Assembly (NCBI GenBank): GCA_934045075.1
Contig: OW203723.1
Location: 23,587,615 to 23,651,614, forward strand
Direction of reading: 5' to 3'
Source of the DNA: Yponomeuta sedellus
Lineage: Eukaryota > Arthropoda > Insecta > Lepidoptera > Yponomeutidae
DNA: 64,000 nt
Part shown: positions 32,048 to 43,424 of the stretch, piece after piece
How positions within the stretch are numbered: position 1 is the first letter of the stretch
Layout: every line of letters begins with the position of its first letter
Notes under the pieces: model-generated
What the model saw: the letters and a program-made list of their open reading frames with translations, nothing else
Database searches by the model: none
What the model was told of the DNA's origin: nothing
Made by a program: the position numbers and the translations under genes

Positions 32048-32210
32048 AAAGATGTTAACAGAACCCACACCGCCGCGCCGCGGTCCTTGCATCAGTGCGC
32101 AGTGTCCGAATCACAACAGCAAGTGTAGCGTTGCGGGCGAGTCCCGTGACGAGGGGTTCACACGAGCCGCCGCGCCGACTAAGACAATGGCCGTTGAAAA
32201 TACACTCGCT
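32048..32210 (+). CDS. Candidate internal coding exon, unknown protein
   Basis: 163 bp between a possible acceptor (GATTTCAG, ending 32047) and a strong donor (GCT/GTAAGT, donor at 32211). It is GC- and CpG-rich against AT-rich flanks. One frame is open through the exon; an ATG at 32052 would give 53 codons with three cysteines (C-4-C-6-C spacing) and many charged residues. No domain was recognised. The minus strand is also open here (32055-32342), so strand and reality are uncertain. A tSINE-1 ends just upstream. Confidence 0.25.
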
Positions 32211-33470
32211 GTAAGTAAAATTACTTGAAGCCAAGTGCGAAAAGTGTCTTTTTTCGTGGACCAAATTCTCGGGCACCAAGTTACATACGTCATCTACATC
32301 TACGTACTGAGATGATTTATTCAGCGTCAGTGGCATCTTCACTCATACTAGATGGGCGAAGGGACCACTAGGATCAAATCAAATGAAATACATTTATTTA
32401 AACGTAAAGAATTTACATTCTGTTTGCCGAGTGTCAATGAAAAATGTAAGCCGCTGCTCTTTAGATGGTGTAGGTTTGCCCAGGATCGATACTATCCTGA
32501 CAGCTCAGTCGGCCTAGCCCACATGACAGACTAGTCAATACGTGTGGAACCAACCAAGAAGCGGGTTTTCTCACGATGTTTTCTTTCACAATTAGCGTGC
32601 GAACATGCGTATTCCTTATGTTGCAGTCGTAATACCTACGACATACTCAGGAATCGCTGTGATATGAATGAAGAAAAAAAATATTATAAATGAACCTCAG
32701 GCAGCTATCCTACTAATTTCTACACTCTTTTATGCCTGCTTCTAAGATATAAGTAAAACAATATAGCACTCGTTTCCCCGACAGCCACGACTCAGGCTTG
32801 ACCTTGCGTGATAGGCACTGAGTTACCATAACCACCGCACCGTAAGACTTATTAAATATTATACCGACGGTATTCGAAAAAAAATAAATATTTAAATTGG
32901 TTAATCCGTAATATAGTTACGACTTGTTAGTAAATTTTTAGACATAAATAGATAGATAGATTTGTTGTATTTAAAACAGGAATATACGCGTCGAATAGAT
33001 AACCTTCTCCTTTTTTGAAGTCGGTTAAAAAGAAAATCACACAGACATTTCAACGTAAGAAATGTCTATGTAATTTAATTAAGACAGTGGTCCCAAACAG
33101 GGTATCCTAGTTTAGGACCAGGCCAAGTGATTGTGTTGTGTGGAAGTGATTATTATTATTTTGTAGAAAAATCGTCCTTAACGTAAGTGATAAGAGTAGG
33201 TACACTTATAAAAAGGTTGGGGTGATATCGACTGCACAGGCCCTCTGAGTAAAGCGCTTGCACTGAAATTCTGAATAATTTCTATTACATACGTTGCAGA
33301 GTCAAAAGCTTCACAACTAGATTATAACATAACCACTGTTAGGGGAAAGCAAACTGCGCCAGACAATCTCCCCACATCCTTGGTTATACAGGAGGGTCAT
33401 TTGAGATTGGGACTTACGAGAAAGGATGTTTATTTAACGGAAAACCAACCTGAACCAAGCATCGATCGAT
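32211..33470. other. No gene; SINE tail fragments
   Basis: Antisense tSINE-5 segment near 32565-32600 (complement of CATCGTGAGAAAACC) and a GTATCCTAGTTTAGGACCAG tail near 33102-33121. The rest is AT-rich. Confidence 0.45.
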
Positions 33471-33808
33471 CGATATCAATATCAACCCATGTATGTCCCC
33501 ACTGCTGGGGCTCGAGTCTCTTCCTGCATCTTAGGAAGGCTAGGCCATGCTCCACCACGCGGGCCAAGGCCGGGTTGGGGGAGGGTCGTAAGACAACTCG
33601 GCACGGCGGGTCTTACTGTCTGCCTCTGACATCGCTTAACGACTGCCATTACATCACAGCCGGCACTTTTCCGAGCGGAAGCGCTCGGAAAAATGCCACT
33701 AGCGGTAGTCACGGGACGGTCACCCATTCTGCGCCTTACCGCGCCTGTTGTTGCTTAACTCAAGTAATTGATTCCAATCACTCGGTTCGACTAGGCCACG
33801 AGCGCTTA
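33471..33808 (-). mobile_element. 5S-SINE, antisense
   Basis: 3' end at the left (complement of GGGTTGATATTG) and 5S-like head at the right (33740-33800). Part of the middle near 33665-33690 is rearranged: CTTTTCCGAGCGGAAGCGCTCGGAAAA has become a small palindrome (23 bases around 33666-33692). Confidence 0.8.
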
Positions 33809-33844
33809 GCCACGCATAGCTGTTCATAATTATTAGTTTCAATT

Positions 33845-33945
33845 AATAAATAGATAGATAGAGAACACTTTATTGCACAACCAGAAAAAAAAACAATACA
33901 ACCATGATATCTTAATGTTATACAATTGGCGGTCTTATCGCCTTA
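33845..33945 (-). mobile_element. LINE 3' end (GATA-tailed)
   Basis: Antisense: ATAGATAGATAGAGAACAC, then TTTATTGCAC and CAATTGGCGG. It is a relative of the LINE at 577-730 with a TCTA/TATC-type tail. Confidence 0.6.
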
Positions 33946-34280
33946 TCGGTCTTATTAATTGTAGTATATGACATACCGAATGCCGTCTGACGCTTTAGCA
34001 CAGTGTCAAGACCTACCAATGTACTGTCAGCAGTATTAACATCTATATTATCACCGTATTATAATATTATATTTCTAGTTGTTTGCGTATAACTCTCTAA
34101 AATGTCGTACTTTTCACATAAGTAGTTTACAAATGCTGTGTATACCTTTAATTGGCATAATCGCTAGCCCTAAGTCACATTTATTATAAGCTTTGACATG
34201 TTTGGGTGCTTGCTGTTGGTGTAGCTAATAAATAAAATGAAATAACATTAACAAAAATTAGATATATTATGTACTTAATT

Positions 34281-34563
34281 ATACTATTTTTATTTTTAAT
34301 GCACTAACCCGTGCTAAGGACAGTTTTAAAAACCTATTATAGACTAAAAATTCCACCCATGCCGGGACTCGAGCCCGCGACCTCTGGCTAACCGTGCCAG
34401 CGCTCTCCCAACTGAGCAAATGGTCGACTACCAGCATGAGTCAAATTTCGAACCTCTTAACAATACTCTCTTTATTACGCACAGGCAGCGACATCTGGCT
34501 GAAGTAATTTGCATCACTTGCAGCCCCTAGTACCTACTTTGCAGTTAGGTTTTACATCGGGAG
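34281..34563 (-). mobile_element. tSINE-1, full length
   Basis: Tail, tRNA module (B box complement GGGACTCGAGCCC), full head to TTTGCAGTTAGG. About 280 bp. Mutations in the anticodon stem suggest an older copy. Confidence 0.85.
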
Positions 34564-35080
34564 ATTTTAGGACGGGTTAGTGCAAAAAAAAAGAATATAA
34601 TTAAGTTTATAATGTTCATTTGTGAAGTTATAGTAACAATACTAAAGGCAAAAGGCTATTTAACAATTTTTTGAAAACCAAATCAGATTTTTCGTTGCTG
34701 TTGTGCTCAGGAAGTGATAAAGTGCTCGGGAAGTGATACTTTTTAAATCTTTCGTGTTTTTTTATAAAAAAAAAAGCAAATAAAATTCATTTTTAAAATA
34801 AGCCGCCAAAACGCTCTTGAGCAATATGGTGTCACACAGGAATTAGTAACATCACTGGGCAGTGCACAAACAAATGTCAAGTCTGCTCTCGGGTTCTCGG
34901 ATCACTATTTCACTAATCCTGGCCGTTTTGCGTTCAAATTGCTACGGATTACTAAAAATTATCAAGTTTTATCCTGTTTTTTTGTAGAAATGGTAATTTT
35001 TTTACTTTTTGAAATAGATTAAATCGATTAGAGAACTCATAATTGATAGAAATGTACATAATAAATTCTTTTTTTTACAC
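34564..35080. other. No recognised feature
   Basis: AT-rich with poly(T) runs. GGAAGTGATAAAGTGCTCGG near 34711 is duplicated in part (GCTCAGGAAGTGATA / GCTCGGGAAGTGATA). Confidence 0.4.
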
Positions 35081-35100
35081 TTTCTTCTTTTCACAAGTTC

Positions 35101-35151
<51 letters not shown>

Positions 35152-35215
35152 CTGAGAGAGGGCTTGTGACCTGCAGTGAAACGTTTATAGGCTACATAAA
35201 AAAAATAGTTTGACA
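35081..35215 (+). repeat. tSINE-5 tail with expanded TC tract
   Basis: A (TC)n tract at 35105-35148 leads into GAGAGAGGGCTTGTGACCTG and GTGAAACGTTTATAGGC. The microsatellite arises inside the SINE. Confidence 0.65.
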
Positions 35216-35439
35216 CGCTACGACGAAAACAAGGAATTTACAACACCCCCTGTATATGAAACGGTGTAGCTGGCAGGCTCACCCACTCGTGTGCCGAGCG
35301 GGATAAGTGCAGTTTCTGCATACAATGGCTTCGCCTACGCGTACAGAGGCGGGTCTAGGAGGTCCCCTGTAGATCTGGGCCCTCTTGCTATATAGAGGTA
35401 AATGGACTTGATTTCCTGCTGCTTAGTTAAATTATAACA

Positions 35440-35955
35440 AATAAAAAACCGGCCAAGTCCGAGTCGAGCTCACGGACGATGGGTTCCGTATACATTTGAA
35501 TATTTCAATCAGATGATTTGAAGAACGGCAACGGGTAGATACCTGTTGCCGTTCTTAATAAAAAATGGTAAAAACGTCACGTTTGTTGTATGGTAGCCCC
35601 GTTCAAATATTTATATTATTTTAATTTAATTATTTATTACTAAAGTAAATATACAATGAAATATTCTGTGAATATTTTAAGCGTCTACCTATTGGCGTTA
35701 TTAATATCGATCAAAAAACGGCAAAAACCACACGTTTGATATATGGGCGCCGTACCTAAATATTTATTTTATTATGGTTTTAGTGTTTGCTGCTATAGCA
35801 GAAATACATAATTTGTAAAAAAATCAACTGTCTAGCTATCACCGTTCATGAGATACAGCCTGGACCAACAGACGGCAGACGCACGGACTGACGTACAGAC
35901 AGATAGTGGAGTCTTAGTAATAGGGTCCCTTACCCTTTTATTACACAACCCTAAA
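35440..35955 (-). repeat. ACCGGCCAAGTCCGAG-type dispersed repeat
   Basis: From ACCGGCCAAGTCCGAG to TAGGGTCCCTTACCC, with CTAGCTATCACCGTTCATGA inside. This repeat is widespread in Lepidoptera; its class is not certain to me. It has an internal near-duplication (ACGTTTGTTGTATGG near 35579 and ACGTTTGATATATGG near 35732) and a 16-bp hairpin (35521-35556). Confidence 0.6.
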
Positions 35956-36595
35956 AACAAGACTAAATGTTAATGTATTTATTCTATTTTAACAAGAATG
36001 ACGTTAGGTCTCTGACAACTTCACGGCGTTCTAAATCGCTTAAAACATTTCAAAATTCGCCAATCCGCAGGAAAAAGTATATAAGCGTTTTTGTAGTTTA
36101 TTTTGTACACATACTCGTATATAGACCCGTTTTTTACCGCCGCTCTTAAAGGTTTGCTGAAAAAAATCTCTTCCAGAGATAACCTCCCTTTGTACATGTT
36201 ATTTTTTATGTATCTGGTTTAATGTTTCAAGTGCAATAAATTATAATTAATTATTATTAATTAATTAGTGTTTTTTTGCCTCTTTATCTTTCTTATTTTG
36301 ATACAGTAAACGGCTCTTGAGCGATATTATGGATAAAGGTAATTTGGACCATCTAGGTGGCTTTGTAAGCCATTTGAACGTCTGAATAGAGATCCTGGAT
36401 ACGTAACCCGGAGATAGGAGCGTGGACTGCATTTATATAGAGCCTTCGCCTTTCATTCAAGGAAATAACGCGGCAGTGCGTTAAACGGGTAGGTAGTTTG
36501 AAAACTGTAGAGGAAGCAGCTCTGGGCACAGGAAACATTACACGAACCACAGGGATTTTAAATACCAGATAAAACGTAATTACCTTAATACCAAC
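35956..36595. other. No recognised feature
   Basis: A minus-strand open stretch (36353-36550) is not recognised. It could be repeat-derived. Confidence 0.35.
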
Positions 36596-36735
36596 CTTGA
36601 CTTGGCCCCCGTGGTGGAGTCTGGTAGACTCCAGTAGACTGAGTCATACAAGGGTTGATATCGACCTTAGTTCCCGACGTTTCGGCAGCGTTACAGTTGC
36701 CGTGGTCACGAGTAGACTGAAGTGACGAGTACAGT
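36596..36735 (+). repeat. 5S-SINE scrap and GACGTTTCGG repeat
   Basis: CTTGGCCCCCGTGGTGGAGT then CATACAAGGGTTGATATCG (rearranged 5S-SINE 3' end), followed by CCCGACGTTTCGGCAG...GCCGTGGTCACG, also seen at 2855-2925 and 50390-50435. Confidence 0.55.
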
Positions 36736-38010
36736 CAATTATTGTAGTGAGGGTAGGTGGTCTACCCTCGAATCCCGTTTGGTTCTTCGCAGCCGGCCGA
36801 CACAAACGTTTAAAGACACTTTACGTTTTACCTAAATAAATAATAGCGCTTACCCGTTTAATATATAACTATGTGTAAGGATCGGGAGTTTTAAGAAAAA
36901 CATAAGTAATTTTGTTAGAAAGAGTATAACATACAGTCTTTATCTTTATCTATATCACATTTATCCTTACTTGTCCAATTTAGTAAACAAGATTCTAACC
37001 TCAAAATTGTCATTTTATGCCAAAACTAGATCTTTTCTCACAATTTCATGAGCTTTGTTTATCAAATTGGCAACGTCTTATCTAAAATAGTGCCCTTCAT
37101 TTATGGGAATATGGCAGTTTTCGACTAAAACATCATACTTTACCGGTAGAGTCTTGTTTGGACTAATAAAGATAAATAGACTTTAGCGCTGGCAGTGTAT
37201 CGGCCTCAGATGTGCATCCTTTGCATCATTTGATATTGTTTCGATTTATAAAGCTTTCAATGTAATGAACGGTCGATCATTTGGCAATCGATGTATTGTT
37301 ATTCGATTTGGCGTAGGGGACTTGACCACTCGGCCCAATGAGAACTCGACCCAGTGACAACTACACTTCCAAATTACGGATACCATCGGGGCTGAATAGA
37401 TTGAGCCCTAGAGTATTATAACACGCACGACTTTAGGCTGTCAATAAAGCAAAGTGTGTACATTTCGCTGGAGTAGGACACTCGTAGGAGTGTGCAGAGT
37501 TGCTGTTGGACTTTCTAAAACGTTTATGCAGCTATTATACAGATGCGAGGTTTCAGATAGACTTCCTGATGAGTCACCTAAGTTTCTTCGCCCACTGTGT
37601 TACTATTGATGTAAATTCACCCACCTTTTGTAGCTTGCACGGAAATCATCCGTTTTCCATGCGCAAAACTATTTCAAATTTTCGTTACTAGGGAAAAACT
37701 AAATAAATAAAATATTTGGCGCATTGATAACGTATTATTTTATTAGTCTAATGAGACTTACTGCTCCAACAAAATAGTACGTCCAATCTCGAAGATATAT
37801 TCTTTGAGGGTGTCGTCGCCGGGCGGCCATTTTTGTCGCATAGTAACTAACCTTGCGCCTATAATAGTACGTAATAACTGCTCAATGACTGCGACGTGCC
37901 ACCCATTGCACAGTCAATTTATGGCTTTTAGATGTCCGTAACTAGAAGCGCTTAGATACTGTTGGTAAAAAGATAAGTGTTTCTAAGAATACTGTCAAGT
38001 ATAAGTTATT
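36736..38010. other. No recognised feature
   Basis: AT-rich, no repeat or coding stretch I can support. The open frame 37500-37691 has no known domain. Confidence 0.4.
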
Positions 38011-38012
38011 CA

Positions 38013-38036
38013 GTGCGCGCTATAAAGTGCGCGCAC
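38013..38036. promoter_or_regulatory. TATAAA inside an 8-bp GTGCGCGC inverted repeat
   Basis: GTGCGCGC, TATAAAGT and GCGCGCAC are contiguous, a perfect inverted repeat around a TATA-like core. It is followed by ATG at 38040 and a CpG-rich stretch to about 38085. It could be a promoter or a chance palindrome. Confidence 0.25.
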
Positions 38037-38140
38037 ACAATGGTGCGCGGACGACGCGGCGGCGTGGGCGGCGTGGATCTATTGCAGCGAGGGAAACCGG
38101 ATTGCCTCCTTTGGTTTCAATGGAAAAAACCTAATATGTT

Positions 38141-38243
38141 TTTAAACACCTTTTTAGAGGCTAAAAACTCCACTCATGCCGGGACTCGGACCCGCGACCT
38201 CTGGCTAACCGTACCAGCGCTCTCCCAATTGAGCTAATGGCTA
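38141..38243 (-). mobile_element. tSINE-1, antisense, truncated
   Basis: Tail and tRNA module only, with mutated B box (complement of GTCCGAGTCCC). It ends inside the A box. Confidence 0.75.
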
Positions 38244-38458
38244 ATATGTTTGTTTACAACACCTACGCTTTTGTAAAAAGTAAACTTTATTGCGATAACA
38301 GTGTTGCTCGTAGGGCATACGAACGGACTGTTAGCATAATGGAAGCCACAAAAACAAAAAAAAAATTACATACACTTTAACAATCATTGTTTTTAGCACT
38401 AGGTGCTTTAAATAAATATATTATTAGAAATTTCAGTAATTAGTAAGGAAGGAAGTAA

Positions 38459-39139
38459 GAAGTAAGTAGTAAGGAGTTCGCGTGCGGTGAGGGTATAAAT
38501 TTTATTTTTTCTCCCGCTTGTGCGCCGCATTTCGGCGGAATCTGGGAGGCCGGGGTCAAGACTGCTAAATTCCATTTAAAACGTGCGGCTGGAAATACTG
38601 GTCTAGTCTTCGAGGAGTTGAATACTTTATTCGCACAAATAGAGGCAATCATGTACTCACGTCCTTTGACATCTATGTCCAATGACCCATCGGATTTATT
38701 GCCACTCACACCTGGGCACTTTCTTGTGGGCCGACCCTTGACATCATTGCCATCGCCTGTGTCAGATCGAGTCAAACTTACTCGCTATCAACTCATCGAG
38801 AGGCTGAGACAACACTTCTGGACCCGATGGACGAAAGAATACTTATCTTCTCTACAACAGCGTACCAAATGGAAAACTAAAATGCGTAATCTTCAACCAG
38901 GTGACATGGTTCTAGTTATGGATGCTAACTTGCCACCACTGAAATGGCTGCTCGGTCGTATAAACAGGCTCTATCCAGGCGCCGACGGACTGTGCAGAGT
39001 AGCCGACGTAAATACTGAAGGAGGAGTTGTTCGACGAGCGCTCTCCAAACTCTGTGCCTTGGAAGGCATTATAGAATCCCATGAGCTCCTTGGGCAGCAA
39101 GCTCCCAAGGGGGGGGAGGATGTTGGGATTTCCCAATAA
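38459..39139 (+). pseudogene. BEL/Pao retrotransposon pol, integrase C-terminal part
   Basis: One open frame encodes APHFGGIWEAGVK (from 38522), EELNTLFAQIEAIMYSRPL, PLTPGHFLVGRPL, and a DUF5641-like end (WTKEYLSSLQQRTKW...KWLLGRI). It ends GGEDVGISQ-stop, as in insect BEL/Pao pol. The integrase catalytic residues, RT, RNase H, protease and gag are absent upstream, where unrelated sequence begins. It is a 5'-truncated copy, but this frame is still open for over 200 codons, so it may be fairly young. Confidence 0.85.
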
Positions 39140-39380
39140 GGTGGCAACACCCCGCGGGCGACAGCGGGGTCTGAGGCGGAGAAGGGGTGCGCGCCCGCGC
39201 CGCGCTGCGCCGACACTCGGGAAAACGCCGCTCAGAAGGGAGCACGCGTGTTGCGTTGAATTTTACCTCTTATATTGTACTAATTGTAAACCTATCTAAA
39301 TACATTACACGGATTTCTTCTATAAGCAGCAAGATTTTTACTTTTACCCTGGACAGTGACAGTTATTTTGAGACCGTACA
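39121..39380 (+). mobile_element. Probable BEL/Pao 3' LTR
   Basis: A purine tract (39107-39120, AAGG then G-run and AGGA) directly precedes TGTTGGGATTTCCC at 39121, the usual position of an LTR start. The LTR overlaps the pol stop codon. The first part is GC-rich. The end at GACCGTACA (39380) is a guess, since no 5' LTR is present for comparison. Confidence 0.55.
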
Positions 39381-39860
39381 GCCTAGAACGCTACAACTAT
39401 TTTAGATCTTAAAATCTGCAGTTTTTGACAAAATAACTTTTCAGACGTTTTCCTTATTTGGGATTAATTTTTATCAAAAATTATTTTTATGTAACATACA
39501 TATTACAATTATATTAATAGTATATTAATCTATGCATCTATGCTATCAAAATTTATAGTAATCCAAATATCGAGCTTACAGAGAAATATGCGATGACATA
39601 TAATTTATATGTTGCCTAATTTAATCGTATCGCTATCACTCAGCCTAACTAGCTCCGGCTAAAAAAACACAGAACGTTGGCTCATGAGGATATGCGGCAA
39701 ATTGTTCCGTACCCTTTGTTCATCTTGAAATAATGTTTTATGATATGTTTTAGTAAATAAATGTAAGTCAGTCGCTGAAAATCAGCGCCGTAGCTCAACC
39801 ATGGCATAAAGCTGAGCGAAGACCTTTTTGATACATATACATAATAGGTTTTAATATTTA

Positions 39861-40010
39861 AAAACCTATTTAGATGCTAAAAATTTCACCCATGCCGGGA
39901 TTCGAACCCGCAACCTCTGGCTATCTGTGCAGAGGTTGCGGGTTCGAATCCCGGCTTGGGTGAAATTTTTAGCCTCTAAATAGGTTTTTAAATTTGTCCT
40001 TAGCACGTGT
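39861..40010. repeat. Head-to-head inverted tSINE-1 pair
   Basis: Antisense 39861-39930 and sense 39931-40010 share tail and tRNA 3' half. AGGTTGCGGGTTCGAATCCC (39933-39952) is the complement of the B-box region in the left copy. It could fold into a stem of about 70 bp with a very small loop. Confidence 0.85.
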
Positions 40011-41480
40011 TAGGTAAAAATAGTATAAGTTTTAATATGTTAAGGTAATTTTATGTGCCAAATAAAGATTATTTTATTCTAAATCTGATTTCAATTAGTA
40101 CACACGTCGCACATTACGATTTTTCACCTCGTAGAACCCGCATGTAGTAAAATTCAGATACTTATTCAAGAAAATGCTGTTTTCAGCCCCTCTAAAACGC
40201 ACACCAAATCCTGAATGACTTCAACCGTGTAACTGTCAAATTCCATACTAATGAGTATCGCAAACGTCAGCATTCCGATGTAAATTGGTGCGCTTGATTT
40301 AGCATTAATTTCAAAGAACTCGCGCTACACTAATACCTAATTTAAAGAGTTCTGTTTCCAAAGCTTTGTCAGTATGTATGATTCCCCACGCGACCCATCA
40401 AAGGTTAATGCTACTGACATAAGACTTCTGAAAACATCCTGTTCTATAATGTGTTAATCCCAGACATTGAAGTCAGATTACAATATTTTTATGATCTTAA
40501 ACTAAGCGCAATAATAGATGCCTAAAGTCTAGACGATGTTTCTCAGCAATTTGGTCTATTCTTAGAAAATGTTGGCTGTGTTAAAAAACTAATTAATTCT
40601 GAGCCATATGAATAATAGAGCCGCATTCTTTATATTATGACCATCAGATGTTTTAAGAGAATTGAAACCGATTTAAGAAAATAGAACAAGATTATTAGAA
40701 ATTATTAGAGTTCTAAAATTTTTAGTTACTTGTTTTGCTAACATTATCAGTTTCTGAACTTAGAATAGTTGACTATAGTGCTGTCTCTTCGTTTCCCCAG
40801 ACAACATTACTTAACTATTTACTCAGTGAAATTCTCAATTTAGAAACCGGCTCATTGACTAGAATAAATTGAGTTGGGACTCAATTTATTTTGTTTCATT
40901 GAAATCTTGTCTAAAAACCCTTTTTATTCGGGCATTTAGATACGCGTATCTTAGAATTCAGAAACGAATGGATTTGAACATAAAGTGGAGGCCTGAACAA
41001 AATACTGTTTGTATCGTTAAAAAGGATGATTACCGAATTAGAGGACTCCACTTGTCATATTTTTGATAAACACACTAAAAAGTGACAAATTCTAGTATGT
41101 ATATAAATTAGTGTGGTCCCTCCTGCCGAGGTAAAAAATTCAATATAGTGATTTGGCCCTTGCCGAAGACTATATAGTAGACAGGTTTTTTACAATAAGT
41201 CTTCTTTTAATAACTCTACGCAGCCATTTCACGCTATTCCTACTACAGAAAGCTTCAGTAACTCACCTCGCGGAACAATACGCGTCGAGATTATAATCTC
41301 CGCCGAGCTCAATAACTAGCCGCACCGCATAGCAACAGCATAGCTGCAGTACTTCATAAGGTCAATCCGTCCCTGAGATAATTTTCCATAAATAGGTTTA
41401 AAATATGCACCTTCGAAGGGAGAAACTGCAATGGGTACCTAGGCTAACTTGCAACACTTAACCCTATAACGGGCAGAACT
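40011..41480. other. No gene; small hairpin
   Basis: AT-rich. AATAAATTGAGT (40863-40874) is perfectly inverted at 40879-40890 with loop TGGG. A short similarity to 62130-62160 (GTGAAATTCTCAATT) was seen. Confidence 0.4.
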
Positions 41481-41486
41481 AGCATC

Positions 41487-41670
41487 TATTTTTTATTGGT
41501 TTTATTTCAAAGTAATAAGGTTCAATTTATGGTGGGAACTATTATACCATTGCCTGGTAAAGGGCTTTCCCGGGCCATGCTAGTATACATTTTTCAATGG
41601 TTTTGGACTTTTTTTCAATGCGATAAGGTTCAATTTATGATGGGAACTATTATGCCGCAGTGTATTAAAT
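41487..41670 (+). repeat. Two diverged direct repeats
   Basis: AAGGTTCAATTTATGGTGGG (41517-41536) and AAGGTTCAATTTATGATGGG (41626-41645) lie in two segments with matching flanks (CAATGG-like, GGAACTATTAT). Offset is 109 bp. Origin unknown. Confidence 0.55.
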
Positions 41671-42175
41671 GTGGATTTAGTAGCATTTGACTAAAATTCT
41701 TCATTCAAAATCTAATGGTGATACAGATACAGGTGACATGAAAATTTCGTAAACCTGCATATTTCGTAACCCGCTTATTTCGATACATATAAATCTGACA
41801 AAAAGCTAATAGAACAAAGGTAGTTCTTCTTCTTAGCATAATAAATACTTCACACATAATTCAATTTAAATTGTAACTTATGTGACATTTAAGAAGCAGT
41901 GCAAGCTGGCTTTAATGTCTAATACCCATTTTACCTTGACAAATATCAGGGGCCGGATTCATAGAACTACGATGCATGGTTTATTATACTATTCGATCTA
42001 CCTATATTGCAAAATCGATTAATCCAGATAAAGAAGTAGGAAGTCTTTGGTGCGCAATGTACGTTGGCATAGCCTGTTATAGCTTGAATGTAAATAAATA
42101 AAATATTATTTGTAGGCAAACATAGTACAATAAGTTCTTAAATAGTTTAAATGTTTCATACATGTCTTCCCCAGA

Positions 42176-42552
42176 AGAGAAGCGCTCGTGGGCTAGCCGA
42201 ACCGAGTGATCGGCATCAAACACTTGAGTTAAGCAACAACAGGCGCGATCAGGTACAGGATGGGTGACCATCCCGTGTCTAACGCTAGTGGCATTTTTTC
42301 CGAGCGTTTCCGTACTTCGCAAGGCACGTTAAGCTGTTGGTGCCGGCTATTATGTCATGGCAGTCGTTAAGCCATGTCAGAGGCCTTAAGGGCGGCTTGA
42401 TAAGATGTCAGAAGACAGTAAGGCCCGCCACTGTCTTACAATCCTCCACAAACCCGGACTAGGCCCCCGTGGTGGAGTATGGCCTTACCTTCCTGCGATG
42501 CAGGAAAAGACCCGTTCCCCAGCAGTGGGGACATAAAAGGGTTGATATCGAT
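42176..42552 (+). mobile_element. 5S-SINE, full length with 16-bp TSD
   Basis: ACATGTCTTCCCCAGA (42160-42175) and ACATGTCTGCCCCAGA (42553-42568) flank it, one mismatch in 16. The head contains GTTAAGCAACAACAGGCGCG and GGTGACCATCC. Confidence 0.9.
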
Positions 42553-42671
42553 ACATGTCTGCCCCAGACGCTGCCACACAAACGTCGCCAGACCTATAGA
42601 AATATTATTTGCAATCAATATTTACATTACATACATGTCAATTTAAATAAGATTATATAAGTAATTAACCT

Positions 42672-42871
42672 GACGACCTCTGTGGCGCAGCGGTAGCGCA
42701 TCTACCTACCATGCAAGAGGTCCCGGGTTCGAACCCCGGCTGGGGAGAAAAATACCCCAGGTCTTGGATGTTTACATGTTTGTGATGTCGTTGTTTCTGG
42801 TTCCCACGACACATTGTATCCTAGTGTGAGGCCAGAAGCAATGTATTATATGCCTGTATGTAAATGTAATG
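42672..42871 (+). mobile_element. tSINE-3, second copy
   Basis: GGCGCAGCGGTAGCGCATC and GGTTCGAACCCCGG are the A- and B-box regions, followed by the tail AGGTCTTGGATGTTTACATG. It is better preserved at its boxes than 6245-6441. Confidence 0.75.
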
Positions 42872-43424
42872 TTATGTTAATCAAGCAAGAAAAGTAAAAG
42901 AAAAGAATGCCATATCAAAAAAAAACTCAAATGAAAATCAAATGTCGAAATATCAATATATAGAAATAACAGCATTATAGACATTAATAATGATGTTTTG
43001 TATATTTTTAACAACAAACAATTGTCACATAATAAACTACGAACTGTACCTAGTTTTATGAAACTCGGTCCTGAATGCCGGAACCGATAAGTCAGTGTTC
43101 GAGCTATTCAACCGATTCTAAATGCCTGTTTTAGACCAAAAACTTGTTCTGCAAACTATTTATGAATGCAAAAAATGCCGACTATTTCGCACACTGCAGA
43201 CGGCCAGATAAATTTCTAGATCCGGATGCAATAAATATCAAAAGGAGCCAATTTTAATTACTACCTTCGCGCAGACACGTGTAAGAAGTCGAAGTTAATG
43301 TTCAATGAAACATGTCTCTTATCTCACAGTGATCTCCGACCATATAAGTAGACTATAGATAGATAGATAGACTATAATTATTGCCCACAACTTTGTACAT
43401 GTCAAAATTCCTTTTCTAGCGAGC
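42872..43424. other. No recognised feature
   Basis: AT-rich. A short GATA tract (AGATAGATAGATAGACTA near 43358) was seen. Confidence 0.4.

Noticed and set aside
33380..33829. 149-codon ORF
   Set aside because: It covers an antisense 5S-SINE; the same shadow peptides (for example RPLTWLNDCHY-like) recur at other copies.
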